In this document: positions 8,850 to 16,707 of the stretch, one piece after another
Layout: every line of letters starts with the position of its first letter
Position numbering within the stretch: the stretch's first letter is position 1
From: Parabacteroides sp. 52
GTDB lineage: Bacteria > Bacteroidota > Bacteroidia > Bacteroidales > Tannerellaceae
Direction: 5' to 3'
NCBI RefSeq assembly: GCF_010500925.1
Contig: NZ_QVMG01000008.1
Coordinates: 62,001-126,000 of the forward strand
DNA length: 64,000 nucleotides
Translations under genes and position numbers: made by a program
Notes under the pieces: generated by a model
Database searches by the model: none
Seen by the model: only the letters and a program-made list of their open reading frames with translations
What the model was told of the DNA's origin: nothing

Positions 8850-9692
8850 TTACCAGGAGGGGTCGTCGGGTGATTCACCGTAAAACCCGATAGCGATAGA
8901 GGCAGCCAGACCTGCAGCGATGGCAACGCCTATACCGAGATTCCGTCCTTTGACTTCTTTTACGTAGAAGAGGTCTCCCGGAATCTCCCTGTTGCCCAGG
9001 AAGGAGGAGGGAGAAGTGTGGCCGGCTCTGATGAGTTTGTTTACGTAAAAGCTTCTTTCGAAGACCATCGGTTTGCTCAATAATCCGTCTTCTCTTTCGG
9101 TGTAAAGAGTCAGGTAGCTCCGGAAGTAGAGGGGGCTGTCGGCTTCTGTATATTCTTTTAGGTAGATCGTGAGCTGCTTGGAGTCTTCGACAGGAAAAGA
9201 GGTCTTTGTGAACTCTTTCTTGGGTATCTGTTTGAAAGGAAGGTTGGAAAGGGTTAAAGGGGTATTTTCTATTCTTGCCTGTGGAGGGATGACGTTTATT
9301 CCGTGTGGGAAAGCGATTCCTCCCGAGAAACTGCCTTGGCTGGAGGAGGTCGCCGGGTTGTTATATATATAGGTGTCTCCCTGGATAGGAGCTATTCCTT
9401 CGTAATAGCTTGTGGCTACCTCGTCGATGATGATGGCGGACCGTGTCCAGTCGATGTAAACCGGTTCCTCTAATTTATTATATATAGTAATATGTATAGG
9501 CGCGTCTTCGCCGTAGAAATTGTAAGAAATGCGGACCGAGTCGTTCTCCTGTATGAATTCGCCTGTGTTGTTCCGGCTGATCAGGTGATTTCGGTCGGTA
9601 GAGTCCAGGATGGAGTAGTAGTAAGAGGTGCATCCGCTTAAACTCAAAAGTAATACGGTTAGTATGGAGGTGTATAAGGCTATCTTTTTCAT
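8850..9692 (-). CDS. Putative outer-membrane lipoprotein of unknown function
   Basis: The 280-residue product begins MKKIALYTSILTVLLLSLSG followed by Cys, a type II signal peptide with lipobox LSGC (Cys at about residue 20), so a lipid-anchored envelope protein is expected. The middle is beta-rich and polar. A Gly/Ala-rich hydrophobic segment near the C terminus (GIGVAIAAGLAASIAIGFYG) could insert in a membrane. No known domain is recognised. It has two D-S-[T/V] triplets (DST, DSV) that fit the known Bacteroidota O-glycosylation motif; this is only suggestive. It is transcribed alone and divergently from the ATPase gene. Confidence 0.8.
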   Translation of the reverse strand: MKKIALYTSILTVLLLSLSGCTSYYYSILDSTDRNHLISRNNTGEFIQENDSVRISYNFYGEDAPIHITIYNKLEEPVYIDWTRSAIIIDEVATSYYEGIAPIQGDTYIYNNPATSSSQGSFSGGIAFPHGINVIPPQARIENTPLTLSNLPFKQIPKKEFTKTSFPVEDSKQLTIYLKEYTEADSPLYFRSYLTLYTEREDGLLSKPMVFERSFYVNKLIRAGHTSPSSFLGNREIPGDLFYVKEVKGRNLGIGVAIAAGLAASIAIGFYGESPDDPSW

Positions 9693-9721
9693 CGCTTCCT
9701 AGTGTTGGGTATGACTTGTTA

Positions 9722-9729
9722 CAAATATA
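9722..9729 (-). promoter_or_regulatory. -7 box of the lipoprotein promoter
   Basis: TATATTTG on the minus strand, about 30 nt before the lipoprotein ATG, matches TAnnTTTG. No convincing -33 TTTG is seen at the right distance. Confidence 0.5.
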
Positions 9730-9805
9730 CGGAATAATGTGAAAAAGACTCTTTGTCTGTCAAAGAAAATGAGGGGAATAGGTATGAATTTTACCGGGGG
9801 AATTC

Positions 9806-9895
9806 TATTGCCGATGGGCATCGGCAACATTGACGATGCTGTTCAGCAATATTGTCGAACGTGTTCAGCAATATTGCCGATGCTCATCGGCAATA
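9806..9895. repeat. 90-bp dispersed palindromic element, copy A
   Basis: One of three ungapped copies of the same 90-bp element in the window. It holds seven dyad centres 11 bp apart: CAATATTG-type centres alternate with GATG-NN-CATC or GAAC-NN-GTTC-type centres. The whole unit is an imperfect palindrome about its middle CAATATTG. Copy A differs from copy B at two positions. It lies between the divergent promoters of the lipoprotein and the ATPase. About 35 bp of its left flank (including TTTTACCGGGGGAATT) also resembles copy B. Confidence 0.9.
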
Positions 9896-9974
9896 GAATA
9901 GCTCGCGTAATAAATGACTTTTAAGCGTGGATGAAAACAATCGGTTGATAAGTCTAGCTTTATAAAATACCTAT

Positions 9975-10020
9975 TTTTGCAATCTCGGTATTGCAAAATG
10001 AGGAATCTTTTTTATATTTG
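9975..10020 (+). promoter_or_regulatory. ATPase promoter with an operator-like dyad over the -33 box
   Basis: TTG at 9991-9993, a 19-nt spacer and TATATTTG at 10013-10020 form a good Bacteroidota promoter, ~33 nt before the GTG start. A perfect 9-bp inverted repeat (TTTTGCAAT, 6-nt spacer, ATTGCAAAA; 9975-9998) covers the -33 region. This geometry suggests repressor binding. No regulator gene is adjacent. Confidence 0.6.
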
Positions 10021-10052
10021 TGCCCGGTAAAAGAATACAATAGACGGAATAA

Positions 10053-11231
10053 GTGGAATCCTTCTTTAAGACACATAAATATTTGGTAGACCATCTCTAT
10101 TCACCCGTACGCCGGGGGTTGATGGATGAGATCGATTGGAGCGACCGTCTGATTGGTATCAAAGGTTCTCGTGGGGTAGGAAAGACAACGTTTCTCCTGC
10201 ATATTGCCCGTGAACATTTTGGGGCCGACAATAAAGAGTGTCTTTATATCAATTTGAATCACTTTTATTTTACGGAACGTACCTTGATTGATTTTGCATC
10301 CGAGTTCAGGGCGAAAGGGGGAAAGGTATTGCTGCTCGATCAGGTGTTCAAATATCCCGGATGGTCCAAGGAATTACGTTATTGCTACGATCATTTTACC
10401 GATCTCAAAATCGTATTTACCGGTTCCACGGTGATGCGTCTGAAAGAAGAGAACCCGGATCTCTCGGGTAGGGTCTCTTCTTATCATTTGCGGGGATTTT
10501 CTTTTCGTGAGTTTCTTAATCTTATGTCTGGGAATGAATTTCCGATCTTCCGCTTGGAAGAGGTAATTCAGAATCATGAAGAAATAGCCACCCGTATCTG
10601 TTCTGTTGTCAAACCGATGGCTTATTTTCAGGATTATCTTCACCATGGTTTTTATCCCTTCTTTCTCGAAAAGAGAAATTTCTCGGAGAACCTGTTGAAG
10701 ACGATGAATATGATCCTGGAGGTAGACGTCTTATATATCAAACAGATAGAGCAGAGTTACCTGCCCAAGCTGCGCAAATTACTCTATTTGTTGGCTACGA
10801 CTGCCCCTTGTACCCCCAATGTGAGTCAGTTAAGTAAGGAAATTGAGACTTCGCGGGCCACAGTCATGAATTATATTAAATACCTGACCGATGCCCGTTT
10901 GATCAGCTTGCTTTATCCGGCAGGGGAGATGTATCCGAAGAAACCCTCTACCGTATATATGTACAATTCCAACCTGATGTATCCCATCCGGCCGGAGGAA
11001 GTCAACGTACAGGCTGTGCGTGCGTCCTTTTTTTATAATCAGTTAATGAAAGAAAACCAGTTGAATGAAGCGACTAAAAACGCTCATTTCCTGGTGAACG
11101 AAACCTATAATTTCAGAATAGAAGAAAATATAAAGGTGAAGAATAATCCGGACTTTTATTATGCTGTCGACAAGACAGAGATTGGTCAGGGGAATAAGAT
11201 TCCGCTTTGGCTGTTTGGATTCTTATACTAA
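10053..11231 (+). CDS. AAA+ ATPase (AAA_14/DUF4143-type ATP-binding protein)
   Basis: Predicted ATPase of a family widespread in Bacteroidota whose cellular role is unknown. The 392-residue product has a Walker A motif (GSRGVGKTTF, around residues 38-47), a Walker B-like strand (GGKVLLLDQV), a sensor-like segment (LKIVFTGSTVMRL) and a C-terminal part with a winged-helix-like stretch (SQLSKEIETSRATVMNYIKY). The start is GTG at 10053; an ATG 69 nt downstream would remove conserved-looking sequence before the P-loop. It is monocistronic, with its own promoter and an operator-like dyad. An antitoxin-like or chaperone-like job is possible, but nothing in the sequence shows it. Confidence 0.82.
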   Translation: MESFFKTHKYLVDHLYSPVRRGLMDEIDWSDRLIGIKGSRGVGKTTFLLHIAREHFGADNKECLYINLNHFYFTERTLIDFASEFRAKGGKVLLLDQVFKYPGWSKELRYCYDHFTDLKIVFTGSTVMRLKEENPDLSGRVSSYHLRGFSFREFLNLMSGNEFPIFRLEEVIQNHEEIATRICSVVKPMAYFQDYLHHGFYPFFLEKRNFSENLLKTMNMILEVDVLYIKQIEQSYLPKLRKLLYLLATTAPCTPNVSQLSKEIETSRATVMNYIKYLTDARLISLLYPAGEMYPKKPSTVYMYNSNLMYPIRPEEVNVQAVRASFFYNQLMKENQLNEATKNAHFLVNETYNFRIEENIKVKNNPDFYYAVDKTEIGQGNKIPLWLFGFLY

Positions 11232-11336
11232 TTGTAAATTGTTAATTCTAAATTGTAATGGTTTATGATTGACGGTTTACAGCAGATGGTTTGGTAATTC
11301 TTACTTATAATTTACAATTTATAATTAACAATTAAA
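11230..11336. repeat. AT-rich facing repeat arms upstream of nifJ
   Basis: Short units such as AATTGTAAATTGTTAATT run one way (11230-11260) and their complement (AATTTACAATTTATAATTAA) runs back (11308-11336). It is a variant of the AATTGACA arrays seen between the tRNAs. No clear TAnnTTTG promoter was found for nifJ in this gap. Confidence 0.6.
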
Positions 11337-11361
11337 TAGATTACTAATAGTTTATTGGTTT

Positions 11362-14300
11362 ATGACAAAACAAAAGAAATTTTTAACCTGTGATGGTAAC
11401 CAGGCTGCTGCACATATCTCGTATATGTTCAGTGAAGTAGCTGCGATTTATCCTATCACACCCTCTTCCACTATGGCAGAATATGTGGATGAATGGGCAG
11501 CCGCCGGACGTAAGAATATCTTCGGCGAAACGGTATTGGTGCAGGAAATGCAATCGGAAGGTGGAGCTGCTGGTGCACTTCACGGATCGTTGCAAGCCGG
11601 TGCGCTTACGACTACGTATACAGCTTCTCAAGGGCTGTTGTTGATGATCCCGAACATGTATAAGATCGCAGGTGAGTTGTTGCCTTGCGTATTCCATGTG
11701 TCGGCTCGTACGTTGGCTTCTCACGCGTTGTCAATCTTTGGTGACCACCAGGATGTGATGGCTTGCCGCCAGACAGGTTTTGCTATGTTGGCTGAAGGTT
11801 CCGTACAGGAAGTAATGGACCTGGCTGCTGTAGCGCATTTGTCTACAATCAAGTCTCGCGTACCATTCATCAACTTCTTCGATGGTTTCCGTACTTCTCA
11901 CGAGATCCAGAAGATCGAAACGTTGGATAATGAAGATCTGGCTCACCTGATCGACCAGAAAGCATTGGCTGAGTTCCGCTCACGTGCCCTGACTCCGGAG
12001 AATCCGGTAGCCCGTGGTATGGCGGAAAACCCGGATGCCTTCTTCCAACACCGCGAATCAAGCAATTCTTACTACGAAGCTGTTCCGGCTGTTGTGGAAG
12101 AATATATGAACGAACTGTCGGTAATCACCGGACGTAAATATGGTTTGTTCGACTATTACGGAGCACCGGATGCTGACCGCGTAATTATTGCGATGGGCTC
12201 CGTAACGGAAGCGATCCGTGAAGCGATCGACTACCTGACAGCTAAAGGCGAAAAGGTAGGTTTGGTAGCGGTTCACCTCTATCGTCCTTTCTCTGCGAAA
12301 CACTTCCTGGCTGCTGTGCCTAAAACGGCGAAACGCATCGCTGTGTTGGATCGTACGAAAGAACCGGGAGCAACAGGCGAACCATTGTATCTCGACGTGA
12401 AAGATTGTTTCTACGGAAAAGAAAACGCGCCCGAAGTGGTAGGTGGACGTTATGGTCTGTCTTCGAAAGATACCACTCCGGCTCAGATCCTTTCGGTATA
12501 CGAAAACCTGGCGATGGCTATGCCGAAGAACCAGTTCACTATCGGTATCGTTGACGATGTAACCTTTACTTCTCTTCCGCAGAAAGAAGAAATCGCTATG
12601 GGTGGCGAAGGTATGTTCGAAGCGAAATTCTACGGTTTGGGAGCTGACGGTACAGTAGGTGCCAACAAAAACTCAATCAAGATTATCGGTGACAACACCA
12701 ATAAATATTGTCAGGCTTATTTCTCTTACGACTCGAAGAAGTCGGGTGGTTTCACCTGTTCTCACCTTCGTTTCGGGGATACGCCGATCCGTTCCACTTA
12801 TTATGTAAATACACCGAACTTCGTGGCTTGTCACGTTCAGGCTTACTTGCGTATGTACGATGTAACGAAAGGGTTGCGTGAAAACGGTACCTTCTTGTTG
12901 AACACCGTATGGGATGGCGAAGAATTGGCGAAACATTTACCGAACAAGGTAAAACGTTACCTGGCTCAAAAGAATGTGACTGTTTATTATATGAACGCTA
13001 CGCAGATTGCGTTGGAGATTGGTCTGGGTAACCGTACCAATACGATCCTGCAATCGGCATTCTTCCGTATCACCGAGGTGATCCCTGTGGATCTGGCTAT
13101 CGAGCAGATGAAAAAGTTCATCGTGAAGTCTTACGGTAAGAAGGGTGAAAATATTGTCAATATGAACTACGCGGCAGTAGATCGTGGAGGTGAATATAAA
13201 CAACTGACTGTGGATCCAGCATGGGCAAACCTGCCGGATGATGCAGCGGTAGAAAATAACGATCCGGCATTTATCAACGAAGTAGTTCGTCCGATCAATG
13301 CACAGGATGGCGACTTATTGCCGGTATCTGCTTTCAAGGGTATCGAAGACGGTACCTGGATGCAGGGAACGGCTCAGTATGAGAAACGTGGTGTGGCTGC
13401 TTTCGTTCCGGTATGGAACGCTGAGAACTGTATCCAGTGTAACCAGTGTGCCTACGTTTGTCCTCACGCTTCTATCCGTCCGTTCGTGTTGGATGATGCC
13501 GAAATGGCTAACGCTCCGCAGGCAGACTTCTTGGATGTAAAAGCTCCGGCGGCAATGAAAGGCATGAAGTTCCGTATCCAGGTAGACGTATTAGACTGTC
13601 TGGGTTGTGGTAACTGTGCGGATATCTGTCCGGGATTCAAGGGCAACCAGGCATTGAAGATGGTCGACTTGGAATCACAATTGGGCGAAGTGCCTAACTG
13701 GGAATATATGACCAAGAACGTGAAGAGCAAACAACACCTGGTGGATGTGAAATCGAATGTGAAGAATTCACAGTTCGCTACGCCGTTGTTTGAGTTCTCA
13801 GGTGCTTGCTCGGGTTGTGGAGAAACACCGTATGTGAAGTTGGTATCTCAGTTGTTTGGCGACCGTCAGATGGTAGCTAATGCAACAGGTTGTACCTCTA
13901 TCTATTCCGGGTCTGTTCCTTCTACGCCGTATACAAAGAACGAAAAAGGACAAGGTCCGGCATGGGCTAACTCTTTATTTGAAGACTTCTGCGAGTTCGG
14001 TCTGGGTATGCAATTGGCGAACGAAAAGATGCGTGAGCGTCTGGTACGCTTGATGCAGGATGCGATCGCTAAAGATTGTCCGGCTGATAAGAAAGAACTG
14101 TTCGAAGCATGGATCGAAAACCAGAACGATGCCGATAAGAGCCGTGAACTGGGCGACCAGATCAAAGCTGCTGTCGAAGCAAATGCAGCCAACTGCCCGA
14201 TCTGTAAAGAAATTGCTGAGCTGAGCCATTATCTGGTGAAACGTTCACAGTGGATCATTGGTGGTGACGGTGCTTCTTACGATATCGGTTACGGAGGTCT

Positions 14301-14904
14301 TGACCACGTGATCGCTTCAGGCAAGAATGTAAATATCTTAGTGCTCGATACTGAGGTGTATTCTAACACCGGTGGTCAGTCTTCTAAAGCAACGCCGGTA
14401 GGTGCTATCGCTAAATTTGCGGCAGCCGGTAAGCGTGTACGTAAGAAAGACCTGGGTATGATCGCTACGACCTATGGTTATGTATATGTTGCTCAGATCG
14501 CTATGGGCGCTGACCAGGCACAGACCCTCAAAGCCCTGCGTGAAGCAGAAGCTTACGATGGACCATCTTTGGTTATCGCTTATGCTCCTTGTATCAACCA
14601 CGGTATCCGCAAGGGTATGGGTAAGAGCCAGGCGGAAGAGAAAGAAGCCGTAGCTTGTGGTTACTGGCACCTGTGGCGCTACAACCCCGCGTTGGAAGCC
14701 GAAGGAAAGAACCCGTTCACTTTGGATAGCAAAGATCCGGACTGGTCGAAATTCCAGGATTTCCTCAAAGGCGAGGTACGTTTCGCATCTGTTGCTAAAC
14801 AATATCCGGCCGAAGCAGCCGAATTGTTCCAAGCCGCCGAAGACAATGCGAAGTGGCGTTATAATAGTTACAAACGTATGTTAAGCCTCAACTGGGGCGA
14901 ATAA
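11362..14904 (+). CDS. nifJ: Pyruvate:ferredoxin (flavodoxin) oxidoreductase
   Basis: Single-chain PFOR that oxidises pyruvate with CoA to acetyl-CoA, CO2 and reduced ferredoxin, the central step of anaerobic fermentation. The 1180-residue product has, in order, the pyrimidine-binding domain (SYMFSEVAAIYPITPSSTMA), the transketolase C-like domain, the gamma domain, two 4Fe-4S motifs (CIQCNQCAYVCP starting at C690; CLGCGNCADICP), a further cluster ligand region (CSGCGETPYV) and the TPP-binding domain (GDGASYDIGYGG near residue 968; EVYSNTGGQSSKATP). It is full length. Codon choice is strongly biased, which fits high expression. A strong terminator follows. Confidence 0.98.
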   Translation: MTKQKKFLTCDGNQAAAHISYMFSEVAAIYPITPSSTMAEYVDEWAAAGRKNIFGETVLVQEMQSEGGAAGALHGSLQAGALTTTYTASQGLLLMIPNMYKIAGELLPCVFHVSARTLASHALSIFGDHQDVMACRQTGFAMLAEGSVQEVMDLAAVAHLSTIKSRVPFINFFDGFRTSHEIQKIETLDNEDLAHLIDQKALAEFRSRALTPENPVARGMAENPDAFFQHRESSNSYYEAVPAVVEEYMNELSVITGRKYGLFDYYGAPDADRVIIAMGSVTEAIREAIDYLTAKGEKVGLVAVHLYRPFSAKHFLAAVPKTAKRIAVLDRTKEPGATGEPLYLDVKDCFYGKENAPEVVGGRYGLSSKDTTPAQILSVYENLAMAMPKNQFTIGIVDDVTFTSLPQKEEIAMGGEGMFEAKFYGLGADGTVGANKNSIKIIGDNTNKYCQAYFSYDSKKSGGFTCSHLRFGDTPIRSTYYVNTPNFVACHVQAYLRMYDVTKGLRENGTFLLNTVWDGEELAKHLPNKVKRYLAQKNVTVYYMNATQIALEIGLGNRTNTILQSAFFRITEVIPVDLAIEQMKKFIVKSYGKKGENIVNMNYAAVDRGGEYKQLTVDPAWANLPDDAAVENNDPAFINEVVRPINAQDGDLLPVSAFKGIEDGTWMQGTAQYEKRGVAAFVPVWNAENCIQCNQCAYVCPHASIRPFVLDDAEMANAPQADFLDVKAPAAMKGMKFRIQVDVLDCLGCGNCADICPGFKGNQALKMVDLESQLGEVPNWEYMTKNVKSKQHLVDVKSNVKNSQFATPLFEFSGACSGCGETPYVKLVSQLFGDRQMVANATGCTSIYSGSVPSTPYTKNEKGQGPAWANSLFEDFCEFGLGMQLANEKMRERLVRLMQDAIAKDCPADKKELFEAWIENQNDADKSRELGDQIKAAVEANAANCPICKEIAELSHYLVKRSQWIIGGDGASYDIGYGGLDHVIASGKNVNILVLDTEVYSNTGGQSSKATPVGAIAKFAAAGKRVRKKDLGMIATTYGYVYVAQIAMGADQAQTLKALREAEAYDGPSLVIAYAPCINHGIRKGMGKSQAEEKEAVACGYWHLWRYNPALEAEGKNPFTLDSKDPDWSKFQDFLKGEVRFASVAKQYPAEAAELFQAAEDNAKWRYNSYKRMLSLNWGE

Positions 14905-14942
14905 AAAAAGAGGGCTGCTCGATTGAGCAGCCCTCTTTTTTT
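14903..14942 (+). terminator. Rho-independent terminator of nifJ
   Basis: Stem GAGGGCTGCTC / GAGCAGCCCTC (11 bp, GATT loop) followed by seven T, directly after the nifJ stop. The A-run before the stem would also allow weaker termination from the other side. Confidence 0.95.
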
Positions 14943-14943
14943 A

Positions 14944-15012
14944 AATTGAAAATTGAAAGTTGAAAATGGGAAGACACCTTACATTTTCAATTTTCAACTT
15001 TCCATTTTCAAT
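14944..15012. repeat. Facing AATTGAAA-type repeat arms after nifJ
   Basis: AATTGAAAATTGAAAGTTGA-type units (14944-14966) face their complement (14982-15012). The arms can pair across about 15 nt. Same class of array as in the tRNA spacers. Confidence 0.65.
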
Positions 15013-16448
15013 TATTTATAATATTCCTCCCATCCTTGACGTGGCACCGCAGCGTAAAGCAGTTGGTTGGCGATCGGATCGTTGGTGATCTGTTTCTTTT
15101 CGCGGTCGAAGATCAGCTTCTTACCTGTCCATTGAGCTAATACACCGAGGCAGAATACCTGGCTCAACGGGCCTGCGATGGAGAACGGTGAACGCGGTTT
15201 CTCTTTACCCATACAGCTCAACAGGAAGTTGGCAAAGTGGTTGGATGGGCTTTTCGGTACTTCAGGTAACTTGGATGCCATCTCTTTTGCTTTGGCCTCA
15301 GGAATGATAGAGAGCGTACTACCGTGTGAACCTCCCTTGAATGTCAATTCTTTTGAATAAATCTCTTTCCCGGGATTCAGTTTGGCCGGCTGTATCTTTC
15401 CGCCTGCCACCTGCGGGATGTTCGGGTCGATCTCTGACACACCGTATCCTTCGGGTACAGCTGGGATATTGTCCAATCCGTCATACCAGGTGATATCTAA
15501 GGCAGGCATACCCGCGCGTTCCGGGAATTTGAACAGAAGCGTGGAGGACATTGGATAGAAGAACGGATTGTGATCCTTCAGGTAGATCGGATCAACCTCT
15601 GTTGGCAATCCCAGATCCAGGAATTCATGGATCGTATCCAGGATATGTGCTCCCCAGTCGCCTAAGGCACCCATACCGAAGTCGTACCAGCAACGCCATT
15701 GTCCGTTATGATAAGCATTTGCGTTGAAATCATGATACTGCGTCACACCCAACCAAGTGTCCCAGTCTAAGGTTGAAGGGATGGCTTCTGCTTGGGGGTA
15801 AGCGGTAATTTTCGGGTCGAACTTATGCCAGCGACGGGCGTTGTTCATATGAGCAGTTACGGCGGTTACATCCTTGATGATACCTGCTTCTTTCCAGGCT
15901 TTGAACTGGAAATAGTTGCCTTCGGAGTGTCCCTGGTTACCCATCTGGGTTACTACACCATATTTCTTTTCGGCTGCCATCATCAGTTCGCACTCATAGA
16001 AAGTGCGTGCCATGGGTTTCTCCACATAGACATGCTTGCCGCGCCGCATCGCCTCCATGGTGATGGGGAAATGTGAATGGTCGGGTGTCGCAATAGCTAC
16101 GGCATCGATCTGGTTGCCCATTTTGTCGAGCATCTTGCGGTAATCCTGGAAGCGCGGAGCGTTCGGGAACATCTCCGCGATCTGGTTTGTTTGGCGGGCG
16201 CCCATATCGACATCGCACAGGGCTACAATATTACATAAACCAGTTTTAAACAAGTCTTTGGCGATCTCGTTACCACGATTACCAATACCGATCAAGGCAA
16301 GGTTTACTTTGTCATTGGCACTGATGCGTGCCCCTCCGGGCAGTGTAGATGCTTTTGCCGTAGTCCAGGCGGTTGGAATAGCCGTAGCCGCTGACAGGGC
16401 GATTGCCTGTTTCAGGAAATGACGGCGGGAATTTTCGTTTGAATTCAT
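15012..16448 (-). CDS. Gfo/Idh/MocA-family oxidoreductase with Tat signal
   Basis: NAD(P)-dependent sugar oxidoreductase family; in Bacteroidota such exported members often act on glycans. The 478-residue product begins with a twin-arginine signal (SRRHFLKQAIALSAATAIPT), then a Rossmann fold (NLALIGIGNRGNEIAKDLF), the conserved EKP motif (YVEKPMARTFYECE) and a C-terminal alpha/beta domain. Export to the periplasm is predicted, probably with bound cofactor, as for glucose-fructose oxidoreductase. It has its own promoter and an operator-like palindrome. The substrate cannot be told. Confidence 0.88.
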   Translation of the reverse strand: MNSNENSRRHFLKQAIALSAATAIPTAWTTAKASTLPGGARISANDKVNLALIGIGNRGNEIAKDLFKTGLCNIVALCDVDMGARQTNQIAEMFPNAPRFQDYRKMLDKMGNQIDAVAIATPDHSHFPITMEAMRRGKHVYVEKPMARTFYECELMMAAEKKYGVVTQMGNQGHSEGNYFQFKAWKEAGIIKDVTAVTAHMNNARRWHKFDPKITAYPQAEAIPSTLDWDTWLGVTQYHDFNANAYHNGQWRCWYDFGMGALGDWGAHILDTIHEFLDLGLPTEVDPIYLKDHNPFFYPMSSTLLFKFPERAGMPALDITWYDGLDNIPAVPEGYGVSEIDPNIPQVAGGKIQPAKLNPGKEIYSKELTFKGGSHGSTLSIIPEAKAKEMASKLPEVPKSPSNHFANFLLSCMGKEKPRSPFSIAGPLSQVFCLGVLAQWTGKKLIFDREKKQITNDPIANQLLYAAVPRQGWEEYYK

Positions 16449-16474
16449 GGTGTATTAAATTTATATATTTATAA

Positions 16475-16488
16475 TGTTTGCGCAAACA
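16475..16488. promoter_or_regulatory. LacI-type operator-like palindrome upstream of the Gfo/Idh gene
   Basis: Perfect 14-bp palindrome TGTTTGCGCAAACA with a central CG step, as in LacI/GalR family sites. It lies between the predicted transcription start and the ATG of the oxidoreductase gene. Confidence 0.5.
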
Positions 16489-16507
16489 CTAAGTGATTAC
16501 AAAGAAA

Positions 16508-16515
16508 CAAAGATA
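16508..16515 (-). promoter_or_regulatory. -7 box of the Gfo/Idh gene promoter
   Basis: TATCTTTG on the minus strand matches TAnnTTTG, about 60 nt before the ATG and upstream of the palindrome. The rest of the 16.5-16.7 kb gap shows nothing else convincing. Confidence 0.5.
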
Positions 16516-16707
16516 AGATGATAATCAATACTTCATCACAACAAAAGCAAAAAAATAACACTCCTTTGCCGGATATTTGTATTTTTTTGCTTTTCATGCC
16601 TGCAGTCTATCAGTCCGGCTTGCAGGAATGTATTTTCCCGTTCTGCCGGTTTCTTGATATTTGCAACACCTCCATGTGGGGAGGGACCTTATTTGTAATC
16701 CTTTTAT

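Noticed and set aside
8681..8926. 81-residue minus-strand open frame overlapping the end of the lipoprotein gene
   Set aside because: It shares 77 nt with a well-supported lipoprotein gene, has no recognisable domain and covers the rpsU promoter.
9739..9924. 61-residue plus-strand frame through palindromic element A
   Set aside because: The frame is made by the repeat itself; the equivalent stretches of copies B and C do not keep it as a gene.
14338..14832. 164-residue antisense frame inside nifJ
   Set aside because: It arises from the strong codon bias of nifJ; there is no promoter or domain.
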